Translations under genes and position numbers: made by a program
Assembly (NCBI GenBank): GCA_002335605.1
Contig: BEDY01000004.1
Location: forward strand, 992,001-1,056,000
DNA length: 64,000 nucleotides
Reading direction: 5' to 3'
Origin: Prillingera fragicola
Taxonomy: Eukaryota; Basidiomycota; Tremellomycetes; Trichosporonales; Trichosporonaceae
Notes under the pieces: generated by a model
Seen by the model: only the letters and a program-made list of their open reading frames with translations
Database searches by the model: none
What the model was told of the DNA's origin: nothing
Part shown: piece after piece, positions 32,760 to 43,665 of the stretch
Layout: the number at the start of each line of letters is the position of its first letter
Numbering within the stretch: position 1 is the first letter of the stretch

Positions 32760-34286
32760 TCAGAGGCGGACCTCGGCGGACTGCCTTCCCTGTGCCTCGT
32801 GCACAGGAGCTGGCACGGTGGGATCGTAGCGGTCGTACGGCACACCGTTTCCACCACCAAACTTTTGCTGAGAGGTCGGCGACGTGCTGGCGTACGGGTC
32901 GTCGTACGACGGCTCCTGCGCGTGAGATGGGTGAACCGGTCCCGAACGCCCCGCAAGTTGGCTCACGCCACCAGGGCGCGAACTGAGCGGCACAGACTCG
33001 GAGTATGCCTCCGAGCTCGAGCTCCCGCCCACTCGGTGGTCGGCGTGGCGAGGCAGTTCGTCGTCGTCACGGGGAATGCGTGGTGAATATGGGCGCCACG
33101 ACTTGGGAGAGGCAAGGGGCTACTGGGTCAGCTTCGTTTGTGTGACAGCATTCAAGTTAAGCTCACTGGATAGTACTGGCGGTATGACCACCATGCGGCC
33201 ACAGCGCCGACAATAGCACCAGCAATCACGTCAGTCGCGTGGTGGCGATAATCCATCGTACGGGACACGGAGACAAGAGTGGAGCAGCAAAGTGGGACCA
33301 GCAGAATCCACGACTTGATGGCATAACCGCGTTGGTTGTAGGTGCGCATTTCTGCAAGTCAGCGGGTGCAGACATTGCCCAGAAATGACTTACTCGCCGC
33401 AAGGTAGAGCATCAGGTAGATCATGCCACACCACGCAAAGCTGCTGTGGCCAGAGGGAAACGAGCGGAAGCCCTCTTGCAGGTGTTCAGTCTGTGTGCAT
33501 GCCTGCCACGCTGTGAGGCCATGGGCAGGGTTTGCTGTGAGGGCGGCTGGCAGCTGGCATCGGTCAAACAGGTCGGGGCGCGGACGTCCAACAGTAATCT
33601 GGCTGTGAGCGCTTGCCTGCTTTAGTCACATACCTTGACAACATCGGTGAAAGTGACTGTCAGTCCCAGACCGAGAATGAGGCCAAGAATCGCGTTGTGG
33701 ACGTCCCAGAACGATCGGTGCATGGCACTGGAGGTCAGCTGCACAGTCCTTGCCAGAAAGGCTCTGATTCCACGATCTCTTTGCCTGACACACGGTGACG
33801 CAGTGCCAAGACGTTTCTGAATTTCTACTCACCCAATAATGATCATCAGAACGGCCGGAACTACACCGCAGATGACGGCGAGAAGCCACACGGGCACGCG
33901 CTCGTGTTCGGCGTATGGATGGGCGAGAGACGTGTCCGTGACATCGAACAGGCGACGGTAGCCGTCAATCTTGTCAACAAGGTAGAAGACACCCTTTGCG
34001 GATCAGCGTGATACTTGTGGGGGCGCGACGACGGCGCCACTGCTTCTGAGCAGCTGGTTGTCTGCTACATACACCGCGTGGCATGCAGATACCCCGCATT
34101 ACGGGTGCATCGCCAGCCACGACAGCAAGCCTTGCAGTTTGCCAAACTCACCCAGAGGAAAATGGTCAGGACCCAGTCGGGGAGATATGACCAGAAGACA
34201 CGCCACGCACGCGACTTGATTTTGCCAGTGAGTGGCGTCGGACGTTGACGGTCAAACGGCCATACTGCTCCGGCCTGCTGCGGCAT
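32760..34286 (-). CDS. PAP2-family lipid phosphatase (DPP1/LPP1 type)
   Basis: A multi-exon gene of roughly 400 residues. It begins MPQQAGAVWPFDRQ and has about six hydrophobic segments, starting with the WSYLPDWVLTIFLW helix. The three PAP2 phosphatase motifs are present in order: KITVGRPRP (KxxxxxxRP), SFPSGHSSFAW (PSGH) and SVSRTMDYRHHATD (SRxxxxxHxxxD). Such enzymes dephosphorylate phosphatidate, lysophosphatidate and diacylglycerol pyrophosphate in vacuolar or Golgi membranes, independent of Mg. The cytosolic C-terminal tail of about 100 residues is Ser/Pro/Tyr-rich and divergent. The gene is convergent with TIM44, 291 bp apart. Confidence 0.92.
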
Positions 34287-35314
34287 CGATTCAAGGCCAA
34301 ACTAGTGCAGAGATTGAGGAGAGATAATTCGCAGTGAGGAGGGTGAGTATGTGAATGTAATGTGAGGATGTGAGAGAGATGTTTGGGATTGGATGAGGGG
34401 ATCTTGTGATGGGCATGTAAATAGACTCTGAGCAATGGCAGTATGAAGGCGCGGTCGCCTGAGCAGCGGCCCCACTTTGCCGTGGCCCAAAAAAAACCCA
34501 GGCAACAGCGCACTGCACTTCAGGGTCCATTTCAACTTGTCACACAATTAACCCTGTGGCATTCGTTTCATTACAATCTAGCGCCTGGCTCCTCTGGCTC
34601 CTAATGAGTTTGTAATACAACGTCCATGACATCATTCCTTGCGCAGCATCTAGCGAGAGAGGCTCGGTTGGCAGATGGCCGAGTAACATTGGCGCATCGT
34701 CTTGTGGCGTGCGCCGTGGTAGTGTCTATTCTGGCACACTGGTTCGGAAAGCCGTTCAAGCTCCACGACTGTTTTAGCCGCCCCAAGTGAAGTGAGAGTC
34801 TTGGGATCTTGGGTTGGTCGCTGGTAATGGACGCGTCTGGCTTCCTGACATGCCCATCTCTCCTCAAAATGTCGGTGTCCCTCTTTGTCTGTTGCCTGCC
34901 AAGCATTTGTGTGGTAGGCAAGTCACGACGCACACCAGCTGGCGCTCTCTTGCGCCTGTAGTCCTGCGGGCTTGTGCGCCTGGCTCGAAGTGCTGGAATT
35001 CAGACCAGGGAAGCTTGGCGGTGGCGTAGACCTGGCCCGCTCAAAGCCTGATCAGGATGGCTCCCACCTGGGCTTCCACAGTCAACGAGTCGCAATGAAC
35101 ACGCTTCAGGAACGAAGTGCGTGAGCGCCGGGCCTTTGAGGGAGAAGGCTACAAGGAGCAGAACTGAGAATGCCCCGCTGTCCCATGAAGCGACTACAGC
35201 TCCCGACGGGTCAGGAATTTCCAGTTGTGGTGACACAAAGGTGGAGGTCCTTGGGCAATCCTTACACATCGGCTCGACCACTCTGCGTCTCTCTCGTCCA
35301 CTCCATCACTCATC
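34287..35314. other. divergent intergenic region PAP2 / IPMK
   Basis: About 1 kb expected to hold two promoters. An A-rich run (AAAAAAA) occurs near 34489. I see no supported coding sequence. Confidence 0.5.
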
Positions 35315-37113
35315 ATGGACACTAAAGACACTCCGCAGCCTACCGAGGCAACAGTATCCGTGCCAGCCGTGGCAGCCAGCGCACCTCCGACCATTACAGA
35401 GGCTCAGCCTGCCTCGTCTACGGCGTCTGCCCCCGCCACTGGCCGTGCCCTCGACGCCGCCTCAACAGCAGCACTCACACGCGCTGCAGGAGGTGCGACA
35501 CCGCTAGCTCACCAAGTTGCTGGCCATGCCGGTGTCATGAGCGATGAAAGTGGGAGCCTGGTCATGAAGGTGAGCAACAGCACTGCTATCAAAGTTGCCG
35601 CTGACAACGATACGTAATCTCACCGGCCGCTTCCTATCTTGCTCCCTCCTCCGCACTTGTCCTCCGAATGGCCTCCCATGGTCCGCCCCATCCATCGTGT
35701 GATGCTGCTCATCTTTCCGCCTGTTTCTCCTCGCGCCTTCCCAACGATGCAACTCGCGGCTATTCATTTTTGCCACTCAATCCGCCGTTCAGCCTGCCCT
35801 CCCGCGCGAGATAGCATTTTACCAGCTCGTCGCCTCTGCGCCCCGCTCGTCTGCGATCGCGCAACTCAAACCATTTCTGCCCAAGTTTTACGGAACACTT
35901 CGTCTTGAAGGACAGGTGGGCAGCTCGGGTAGCGTCGAGGCTCTGCCTGGTGCGAATGAGGTTCCCGAGGTGAGTACAGGCGCTGAGGTGTGATGGGTTG
36001 GCGCTGCTTGGCGTTTGGCGCACATGTGGGCCAAGGCGAGGATGTGTATCTCTCAGTCGGACTGCCTACGTGACGCGCAATTGAGGAAGCAGCTGAGGCT
36101 TCATCTCATGCTTTGGCTTTTCGCGTGCTCCTGCTAACACTCCAGTCCGTCGTTCTCGAAAACCTTGCGTACCCCTTCACCCACCCGTGCATCCTTGATG
36201 CCAAGCTTGGCACTGTGCTCCATGGTCCGGATGCGACGCCAGAGAAGGCTGCGCGCATGATTGTCAAGGCCAAGAACAGCACTATTGGAAGCATGGGCAT
36301 GCGTTTGACTGGCTGTCAGGTATGTAACACTTCATTGATATTTCGATGCTAACAAGGCAGACTTGGCATGCCGACTCGCAGAGCTACATCCAGACCACGC
36401 GCGAGTTTGGCTACGAGCTCACAGCCGAGCGCCTGCCCGAAGGCATGGTCCGCTTCTTCCCCCTTCCAGACGACAAGCTCGTCAGGCTCGACGGCCCTCC
36501 TCCGTCGCCCACCCCGAGCGGAGGCGGCGTCAGTGGCGCCGGTACTCCAGGAACGCACACCCCTGCCGAGGCCGATGCGCAGCACGACCACAGGCACGCT
36601 GAAGGCTACACTGGCCACGCACTCCCGGCCCACCTTACGCAGCGCGTCCTCCAGCTGGTCGACGAGGAGCTTGGCCGCCTGTCGGCTGCGCTTCGCAACC
36701 TCGAGTTGCGCGCCGTCGGCGCCTCCGTCCTGATCGTCTACGAGGGTGACCCCACTCGCCTCGCCCAGGCATTTGAGCGGTACGATGCCCGCCGCGTGAG
36801 CCTCGCTGCCAAGTCGCTGGCGTCGCCCGCGGACGAGGACAGCAGCGACGACGAGGACGGCAGCAGCAGCGAGAGCAGCTCGTCGAGCAGCAGTGACGAC
36901 GAGGACGACGGAGTCGCTGGCGACGAGCGCCGGGCGCGCCGATGCCCTCCTCTCGTCGTCCGCCTCATCGACTTTGCCCACACGTGGCTCGTTGCTGGCG
37001 AGGGACCGGACGAGGGCGTGCTCCTTGGTCTGCAGTCGTTGCGTGGTCTTGTGCAGGGCCGCCTGCGCGAGGTCGAGACTTGGATCGCTCGTCAGCACGA
37101 GGGCCAGAAGTGA
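35315..37113 (+). CDS. ARG82: inositol polyphosphate multikinase (ARG82/IPMK type)
   Basis: Four exons, 35315-35569, 35793-35969, 36146-36319 and 36361-37113, give 452 residues. A disordered Ala/Thr/Pro-rich N-terminus precedes the kinase, which starts LPREIAFYQLVA and FLPKFYGTLRL. The IPK signature PxxxDxKxG reads HPCILDAKLGTVLHG. It is followed by the ATP-site segment GASVLIVYEGD and the metal-binding VVRLIDFAHTW near the end. These enzymes phosphorylate IP3/IP4 to IP5 and, in yeast, affect arginine and phosphate gene control. Length and the lack of a long N-terminal domain favour the multikinase over the IP6 kinase Kcs1. Two long insertions are seen: a Pro/Gly/His-rich loop, and an acidic Ser-rich loop (about residues 373-400) before IDFAH. 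Intron 1 is 223 nt. Confidence 0.88.
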
Positions 37114-37267
37114 TCAGGTAGTAGTAGCGTAAAAATCAGACATTGCATGTATATATGGTGTACAGTATGATACAGCGATACAATGCTCGGCTACAGAGCC
37201 GGTGGAACTGGTATTTGTCAGACTTCCTCCACACGTTACTTGGTCACCATAAGCGCACACCAGCTCG

Positions 37268-40111
37268 CTACATGATGACACACGCCCCGCGCTCAATGTC
37301 GTCGACTTCCTCGGCACGCCACCACGCCCCGCGCCCCCCACTCATGCGGCGTTCTCCCATGTGCCGCGCCTTGGTGGCTCCTTGCTCACGCGCCTCGCCA
37401 ACGGCCCGCGCCTCGCGCCAGGGGCGGGGCACAGCTACGCGTCGCCACGCCCAGAAAGTCTTGAGTGTCGGGCGGGGCTCGAGCTCGTTGTCGCCGTACG
37501 ACATTGGGGCGGCGCGATAGCCGGTCCAGCCTGCGCGCGGGCGGGTCTTTTGCGCGAGTTCAGAGTAGGCTTCCGAGGTGAGGCGGTGGCAGTCTACGAC
37601 CGAGAGGGTCGCAGGGGCTCGGCGATGGTTGGCTACGAAAGCGCGCATGACGGCGTTGTCTGCTTCGGTTCCCTGCAATGTCAGCTGAGCTGGTGATCTG
37701 TAGACTTACGTCTGCCTCGAGTATGGAAAGCCTCGGCAGTGATCGTACGAGGCGGAGGAGCATGGCAGTTGTCAGGCTCTTGGCGCAGCCGATACGCAAC
37801 TCAACGAGATGCGACACCTCGAGAGGTGACCCAGGGCATGCCCCGGGAATGAGCTCGAGGAGGAGCCTGTCACACACTCCACCATAACGCCCAGTGCCGT
37901 CCAGGTCTAGGCGCTCGAGCAGGGGCATGGAGCGCACAAGACGTGCAAGCGTTGGCGGCGGGTCGAGGTAGAAGACCGCCTCAAGGCCGGCGCCCTCAAA
38001 GTGTGTCATGTTGGGAACCTTGCCCACAAGGAGCTCGAGAGCGTCGGTGGTCATATTCGTGCAATTCGACAGAATGAGATGGCGAAGTGGCGAGGGGCGT
38101 TCGCCAAGAGCTTTGACGTACTCTTTAATATCCACAATGCCCAGCCAACGGCAGCCCAAGAGGTCGAGAGTATGAAGATTAGGCAGCCACGAACCGATGC
38201 AGTGCATGAGATGGCCGCCCGAGGTGTTGTTGAGACCAGCCATGCGCAGACTGCGGAGTGCCTGACGCTGCCGGTCGCTGAGCTTCCAGAGGAAAGCCTC
38301 AAGGTCACGGAACTCGAGGCTCCAGCAACGCGAGACGTCCAGGACCTCTAGTGCCTCTACGCTCTCGACCACAGCGCGGAGCACAAACGAGAGGCTCACG
38401 CGGCATCCCTTGAGGTTGAGGACCTTGAGGTGGGGGGAAACCTGCAGTATGGCTATAATATCAGTCTCGGCCACGCCGTGTGCGCCACGAAGATCGAGTG
38501 TCGTGAGAGCCGAGAACAGCGGCGCGAGATGGGGGATTGGGTAAGCGACTGCCCAGAATTGCGCGAGCTCTAGGCCCGTGAGCGCCGAGCCAGCAATACC
38601 CTCGCAGCCGCGGAGCGACAGCTCCTTGACACAGGGCCGGGCATGTGCGAGAATTGCCTCGACAGTGTTGGGGTGCAACACCGCCGCAAATGGTGTAAAC
38701 ACTGCACGTGCCCACAGTTGCCCGTCAAAGCACAGGCTACGCCACTCTTTCGAGACCTGAGGTGGTCAGCCGTTGCACACGACAGGAAGATCGCCGCCTG
38801 GCTTCTATTCCGGGCCCATCTTGCCCTTGTCCCACTTACTCGGCTCATCTTGACCAGCTCACGTCGCCCGCCATTCTCACCCTCCCATCGTCCGCGCCCT
38901 GGCTGTCCTGCCCAGATGTCGACGAGTGAGCGGAATACTTGAACCTTGAGTTCGCGCGGCAGCTTGGTAGTAAAATGATCTACTTTGACAGGTGCCGGTG
39001 CACGGTAGGATAGGGTACCCCAGACGAGCTCGTCAGACGGAAGTGGCGCGGTAGGGCTGTGGAGGCCAGCGCTGGCAAGGACGACGCTGAATGGAGGATG
39101 CGTTATGTTGTGCATTCCCAAGCTTGCGCTACGGCGGTGTAGACGCTGCCTCGTATTTCGCATTCGAGTCTTGGCCTTTTGCTCGCCTGGAAGTACCGGA
39201 TTCGAATCATCTAGGTGGTCCACTGGCATTGTCGCCACTTCGGCGGCGAGCGTGCCATGCAAGCTGCCAGTGTCCGCGGACGCAGTGACCGGCGACATTG
39301 CCGAGAGCATGCCGGGGAAGCTGCTGCTAGAGCTAGATGAAGACTGAGAGAACGAGCGCGCTCGCGAGCGTTGTAGTGAAATAAGAGATCGCAGACGCGC
39401 CTTTGTGCTCTGCGAACCGGTGGACGGATCCGTATCCGTGGGGCCGAGCATGCCCTCGTCTGGTGACCCGCCAATCTGCTCATCGCCGTCTGCACGCAAA
39501 CGTCTCAGTGAGGCCTTGGAGCGAACTATCCCACGACGGACAGCAGCGCCAATGCTTCGGGGCGTCGACGACCCGCTTCCGGGTGTCGGCTGGCTGAGTG
39601 TAGGCGGCGTCGACGACGTAGCGGGCGTTGGTGGGGGAACGGTGATATGTGGGTAACCCAGTGGTGCCACCTCTTGCGTCGCGGCCTCGCCCTCTTGGAC
39701 CTGCTGTGACAAAGCAGGTGCGCCCGTGTTCCCAGTCTCCTCAATCGCAGGATCTCCCAATGAGAAGAACGGTGTGCTGCTGCGGCGTCTAGCAAAGCGG
39801 TTGTGGTAGTTTTGGCCACCGGGGGAGACGTTGGTGGCGCCGGCCATGGCAGTAGTAAGAGAAGGCGTCTCTGGACTGGTGGCAAAGTCATAGCTGGCGG
39901 TACGACCGCGCTTGATCCTCGAGTTGGTCACTGGCAGTCCCACAAGGTATGGAGTCAGCGGTGTCTGAAGGATCGGCGAGTCGGGGAAAGAGGCATCGCT
40001 CCATGTTGTATCCGAGCGTGCCCGGCGTCCAGAGACGAGTGGCGGAGGGGTGGAAGGGTCATTGCCTAGACCAGCCGAAGGTGGTATGGGGACTGGTACG
40101 GACTGGGCCAT
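37268..40111 (-). CDS. F-box and leucine-rich repeat protein
   Basis: Three exons, 40111-38840, 38756-37710 and 37672-37268, give 907 residues. The first 370 residues are disordered and rich in Ser/Thr/Pro with many RRRSS-type phosphosites. An F-box-like segment follows: TKLPRELKVQVFRSLVDIW, then KMSRVSKEWRSLCFDGQLWARAVF. About a dozen LRRs of the cysteine-containing kind then run to roughly residue 770 (VKELSLRGCEGI, LTTLDLRGAHGV, LKVLNLKGC, LEVLDVSRCWSL, LHTLDLLGCRWLG, LRHLILSNC). The tail contains ATLSVVDCHRL and RPRAGW. Such proteins serve as substrate receptors of SCF ubiquitin ligases. A further in-frame ATG at 40174 would add 21 residues. The substrate is unknown. Confidence 0.85.
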
Positions 40112-41495
40112 GGTTGGAAGATGATGAGGTGAGTTGACGAGCAGAGCTCTTGGCCGCGAGAACTCGAGGCTCAAGTATCAACGATGGTGGTGGCGACGGA
40201 GCAGTGTTGTCGGCCAAGGAGGGACTATCGGCAAAGACAAAGGAAGATGAAGAAGACAGGGTTCTCTGAGCCTCTGGCCCGAGCGCACGGGAGGAAGACA
40301 GAAGTACAAAGGTTCTGTGAGCGATAAGGAGGTCGGTGGCGAGATGATGGTTCTGGCCTGAGGATCGTCCAGGGGGTGGGCAGTACCAGGAGGTGACAAG
40401 GATCACACTGTGCGTGAGACTTGAATAGAGATCATGAACAATGTAGCAATGACCGCAATGGTCGACGAGTGGCTGCGGTGCAAGGATGGATTCCTGTAGA
40501 CGCAGTCGGCTTTGTATTCCTCTGCGTCAGACCAGATGATATCAGTCACACGCCTCTGCTGCTGCCCAGGTAGTCCAGCACCGGATCCCCCCGCAAGCAG
40601 TTGCCCGATGGACACCAAGCAGTGGCCTAGGCGGCAAATGGTGGGGTAGGCGGGGAGAGGGCATCCATCCCCTGCGTCATGTGCCCAAATTCTAAATCAC
40701 TTTCGAGGCACAGCAACCATAATATGACTCCACCCACTTCCAAGAACGCCGCTTTCGTTCATCCTTCTTGCGACTCCAGCTTGGCCACTCAACGATGTCA
40801 TTGGGCCTCTCAATTCCAGTTTCACCAGAACCCCTCTACGTCGAAAGCCTTGGCTCCCTTTCTTGAACACATTGGTCGGTAATCGGAACTCGAAGGAGTT
40901 GGGATAGTCAGGGTAGTCTTACCAAAAAATGGCCCCACATTGATTAGGATTCGCGATAAGCCTTACCTTGGGCCCTAACCCCTCATCTCCTTCACAGCCG
41001 CAAGACTGGCCAGTGGCCACCGGCCACTGCCCACTGGCAGTGTGGTCGCTCTCGCTTGCTAGCTCGGTGGCGATGACACACGCATGCCATTTCATGCACA
41101 TGTGTCGCTGTGGACCCGGGATCTGGGACCGAAACTGTGGGCAGCCAGCAGTGACGTCGATTTAGAGTCCACATGCCACACTCTAGTGGGACCACGTTCC
41201 TGGATCTGGCAAGTTGAACCATGGTACCACAAAAGTTAAGCCAGGAATGTCTGTTCACATGCACAGTGCAAGCGAATTGCTGATTGCTGAAGCGACGCAG
41301 CAACACGGCGAGTTGCTCAGCACGGGGGAAGCGCTACACGCCCTAAGTCGTTGCGGTGGAGGGGCATCGAGGAGAAGAGCAGAAATGCATTACTGTACTC
41401 TTAAACGGCTAGCTGATCATTTACAAGGCATCTGCAAACTGTACAGCTCCAACCTGCTCGCACTATCCTACACTGTTAGGGACTTCACTAGAACC
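40112..41495. other. intergenic stretch, promoter of the F-box gene
   Basis: About 1.4 kb between two minus-strand genes. Open frames near 40400-40620 and 40990-41620 show no family features. No supported gene. Confidence 0.45.
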
Positions 41496-43052
41496 CTAGT
41501 ACCGCCTGCGACCACCACCGACGGGGCGCCAGTCAATCGCCTTGCCACCCGCACGCTGAGCGGCGCGGAGAGGACGCACGAGTGTGCCAAACTGGGCACC
41601 GCGTGCCGTGTCCAGGTCGAGTGACGAGTCGTAAAAGTAGTGGGGCAAGAGGGGGCGGCCGCTGCGGTCACGGCCGTTGCGTGCGACCTTGCCAAACATG
41701 GTGTTGGCCTCGAGCTCGGTGCTGACCCATGCCGACCAGACCTCCTCTGAGGCCTGTTCGCGCAGAGACGGCTGCGACTCGAGCAGAGACTTAACGACGT
41801 CGGCGAGAGACAGCTTTGAGCTGCCCGAAAACACAATAGTGCTGACAAGCAGGGCAGTCAGGTCGACACCCTCGGGGAAGGGAGGGAGCTCGAGAGGAGG
41901 GGTGGCGGGACGCGACTTTGCCGCAGGAGTGTGTGCTCGAGGAGTCGCCGGTCGTGATGCGGGGCGCGACGCGGGGCGGGAAATGGGACGAGGGCTTGAC
42001 GCGCGAATCTGCTCGAGCTTGAGAGCCAGAGCCACAGGTGCAGGTGAGGGCTCCTCCTCTGGCGCCGGCTCGGGGTCCGAGAGTGGTGAGCTTGAGCGGA
42101 CAGACACGGGCCTGGCGGCAGCCTCGGGAACGGGGCGCTGTGCCCAGTCCTCGTCTGCTGTGGCATCTCCGTCATCGACGTCCATCTCATCCGAGAAGGG
42201 GGCCAGTGCCAATGGCGGTGACGAGGGTGGCAACGAGATTGGAGACGGTGCGGCCTGAGCCAATACTGGCTCGGGAGTGAACAGACGCTCACGCTCCTCG
42301 AGCTCGTCCTCGGTGTCTGCACGGATCGTCACGCCAGCACCGTAAAAGTCGACCTCGACGGGGTGAGCAGCGGGAAACTCGGCCACTGCGCCGGGGAGAA
42401 GTCGCCGACGACGGCCGGGAACGCCCTTCTCGTATGTCCTCACGCGCAGACCGTTCTGGCCAAAGACAACGAGACGCACAAGGCCGCCCCAGGCATTGGG
42501 GACAAACTCGGCAGCGGCATGGATACGACTGGCATGACGCGCAGCACGGTCCAGCACAATAGTGCGGCCAGTGTTCTTGGGGAGCGCCAGGCGGCCGGCG
42601 AGTGGTGGCATGCTCAGGTCGGGAACACGCGCGGCCTTGCTGGCGTGGTGGCGGCCAAAGACAAGAGTTGTACCCTGTGCAAGAGTAATAGTAGGCAAGT
42701 CATAGTTTCGTGGAGACGACGACCGCATGTGGCGGCGGGGCGACGAGGAGGCGGCGACAGTCGAAGTGCTGGGAGTCTGGAGGTGGGCTGGGAGCGCTGG
42801 CATCTTGAAGGGCATGGGCACGGAATCGGCTTCGGAGGATGCCACGGGGGTGAGAAGAGCGCGCGCACGGGGCGATGGCGGACTGGTGGGTTTGCTACGC
42901 TTGCTGGGACCTGATGCAATGGTGCTCGACGCCACGCGCTTTGCTCCGGCAGCCGTTGAACCGGGCGTGTGGGTACGCGGGGTGACGGCGGGAACCGTGC
43001 GGGCGTGCCCGAGGGGTGCAGGGGGAGCGAAGAAGGACAGAGAGGCCACCAT
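41496..43052 (-). CDS. FHA-domain protein, Tos4/Plm2-like
   Basis: A single-exon gene of 518 residues. The N-terminus is disordered and basic (KRSKPTSPPSPRAR). The FHA domain at about residues 125-250 shows TLVFGRHHAS, an insertion, IVLDRAARHASRIHAAAEF with the conserved S-R-x-H, and VFGQNGLRV, which form the phosphothreonine pocket. A long acidic and Pro/Ser-rich region with SRPASRPASRPATP repeats follows. The C-terminus (FGKVARNGRDRSGRPLLPHYFYDSSLDLDTARG) is compact and probably conserved. The architecture matches fungal Tos4/Plm2-type chromatin or G1/S transcription proteins, but I assign only the FHA domain firmly. Confidence 0.8.
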   Translation of the reverse strand: MVASLSFFAPPAPLGHARTVPAVTPRTHTPGSTAAGAKRVASSTIASGPSKRSKPTSPPSPRARALLTPVASSEADSVPMPFKMPALPAHLQTPSTSTVAASSSPRRHMRSSSPRNYDLPTITLAQGTTLVFGRHHASKAARVPDLSMPPLAGRLALPKNTGRTIVLDRAARHASRIHAAAEFVPNAWGGLVRLVVFGQNGLRVRTYEKGVPGRRRRLLPGAVAEFPAAHPVEVDFYGAGVTIRADTEDELEERERLFTPEPVLAQAAPSPISLPPSSPPLALAPFSDEMDVDDGDATADEDWAQRPVPEAAARPVSVRSSSPLSDPEPAPEEEPSPAPVALALKLEQIRASSPRPISRPASRPASRPATPRAHTPAAKSRPATPPLELPPFPEGVDLTALLVSTIVFSGSSKLSLADVVKSLLESQPSLREQASEEVWSAWVSTELEANTMFGKVARNGRDRSGRPLLPHYFYDSSLDLDTARGAQFGTLVRPLRAAQRAGGKAIDWRPVGGGRRRY

Positions 43053-43665
43053 GGCGAGGGTTGCACAAACTCTTGGGCGGTCGATGAGTGAAAGAGAAAA
43101 AAGAGGAGGTGACGTTGCAAAAGATTCTCAGTGTCAAAGATGAACACTACCCGCGTCGTCTTGATCCAGTCATTTGCCATCTCAGTCGCGTCGGCACAGG
43201 CTCTCGCCAGGCACCAAAGTCAACAGCGGGAGTATATCGCGCAAAGATCAAGATCACAACAATGAAACGCCGTTCATAAAGGGTCGTGGCAACACGTGAC
43301 TTGAGATTTGAGTGGAGGTCAACCACTCTCACCAGGAGAATCCTTGTCGCCGAGCTCCTGAGTGCTGTACTACGAGTAGCATGGACCTCGCTCTGCGCAA
43401 CCTACAGGCAGGAAAAGGGGGACACGCCGGAGAATCTGGCAAGGACCGCCGACGCAACCGGGTACTGCATAAATCTCAGCTTTCATCTTCAACTGCCCAA
43501 TCCCAATGCCAGTCGAGTCCCACCCAAGATTAAGCCCCGTTCCCCAATCCTGCAAGTGACCAGCAAAGTGCTCGTACCAGCTATACCATTTTACATCTCA
43601 ATGCCCGTCTAAGGTCCATGATTGACTGATCTACAAAGGATTAACCTATTATAAGCGAGCTATCT
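43053..43665. other. intergenic stretch
   Basis: About 610 bp between two minus-strand genes: promoter of the FHA gene and 3' flank of the glucanase. No supported gene. Confidence 0.5.
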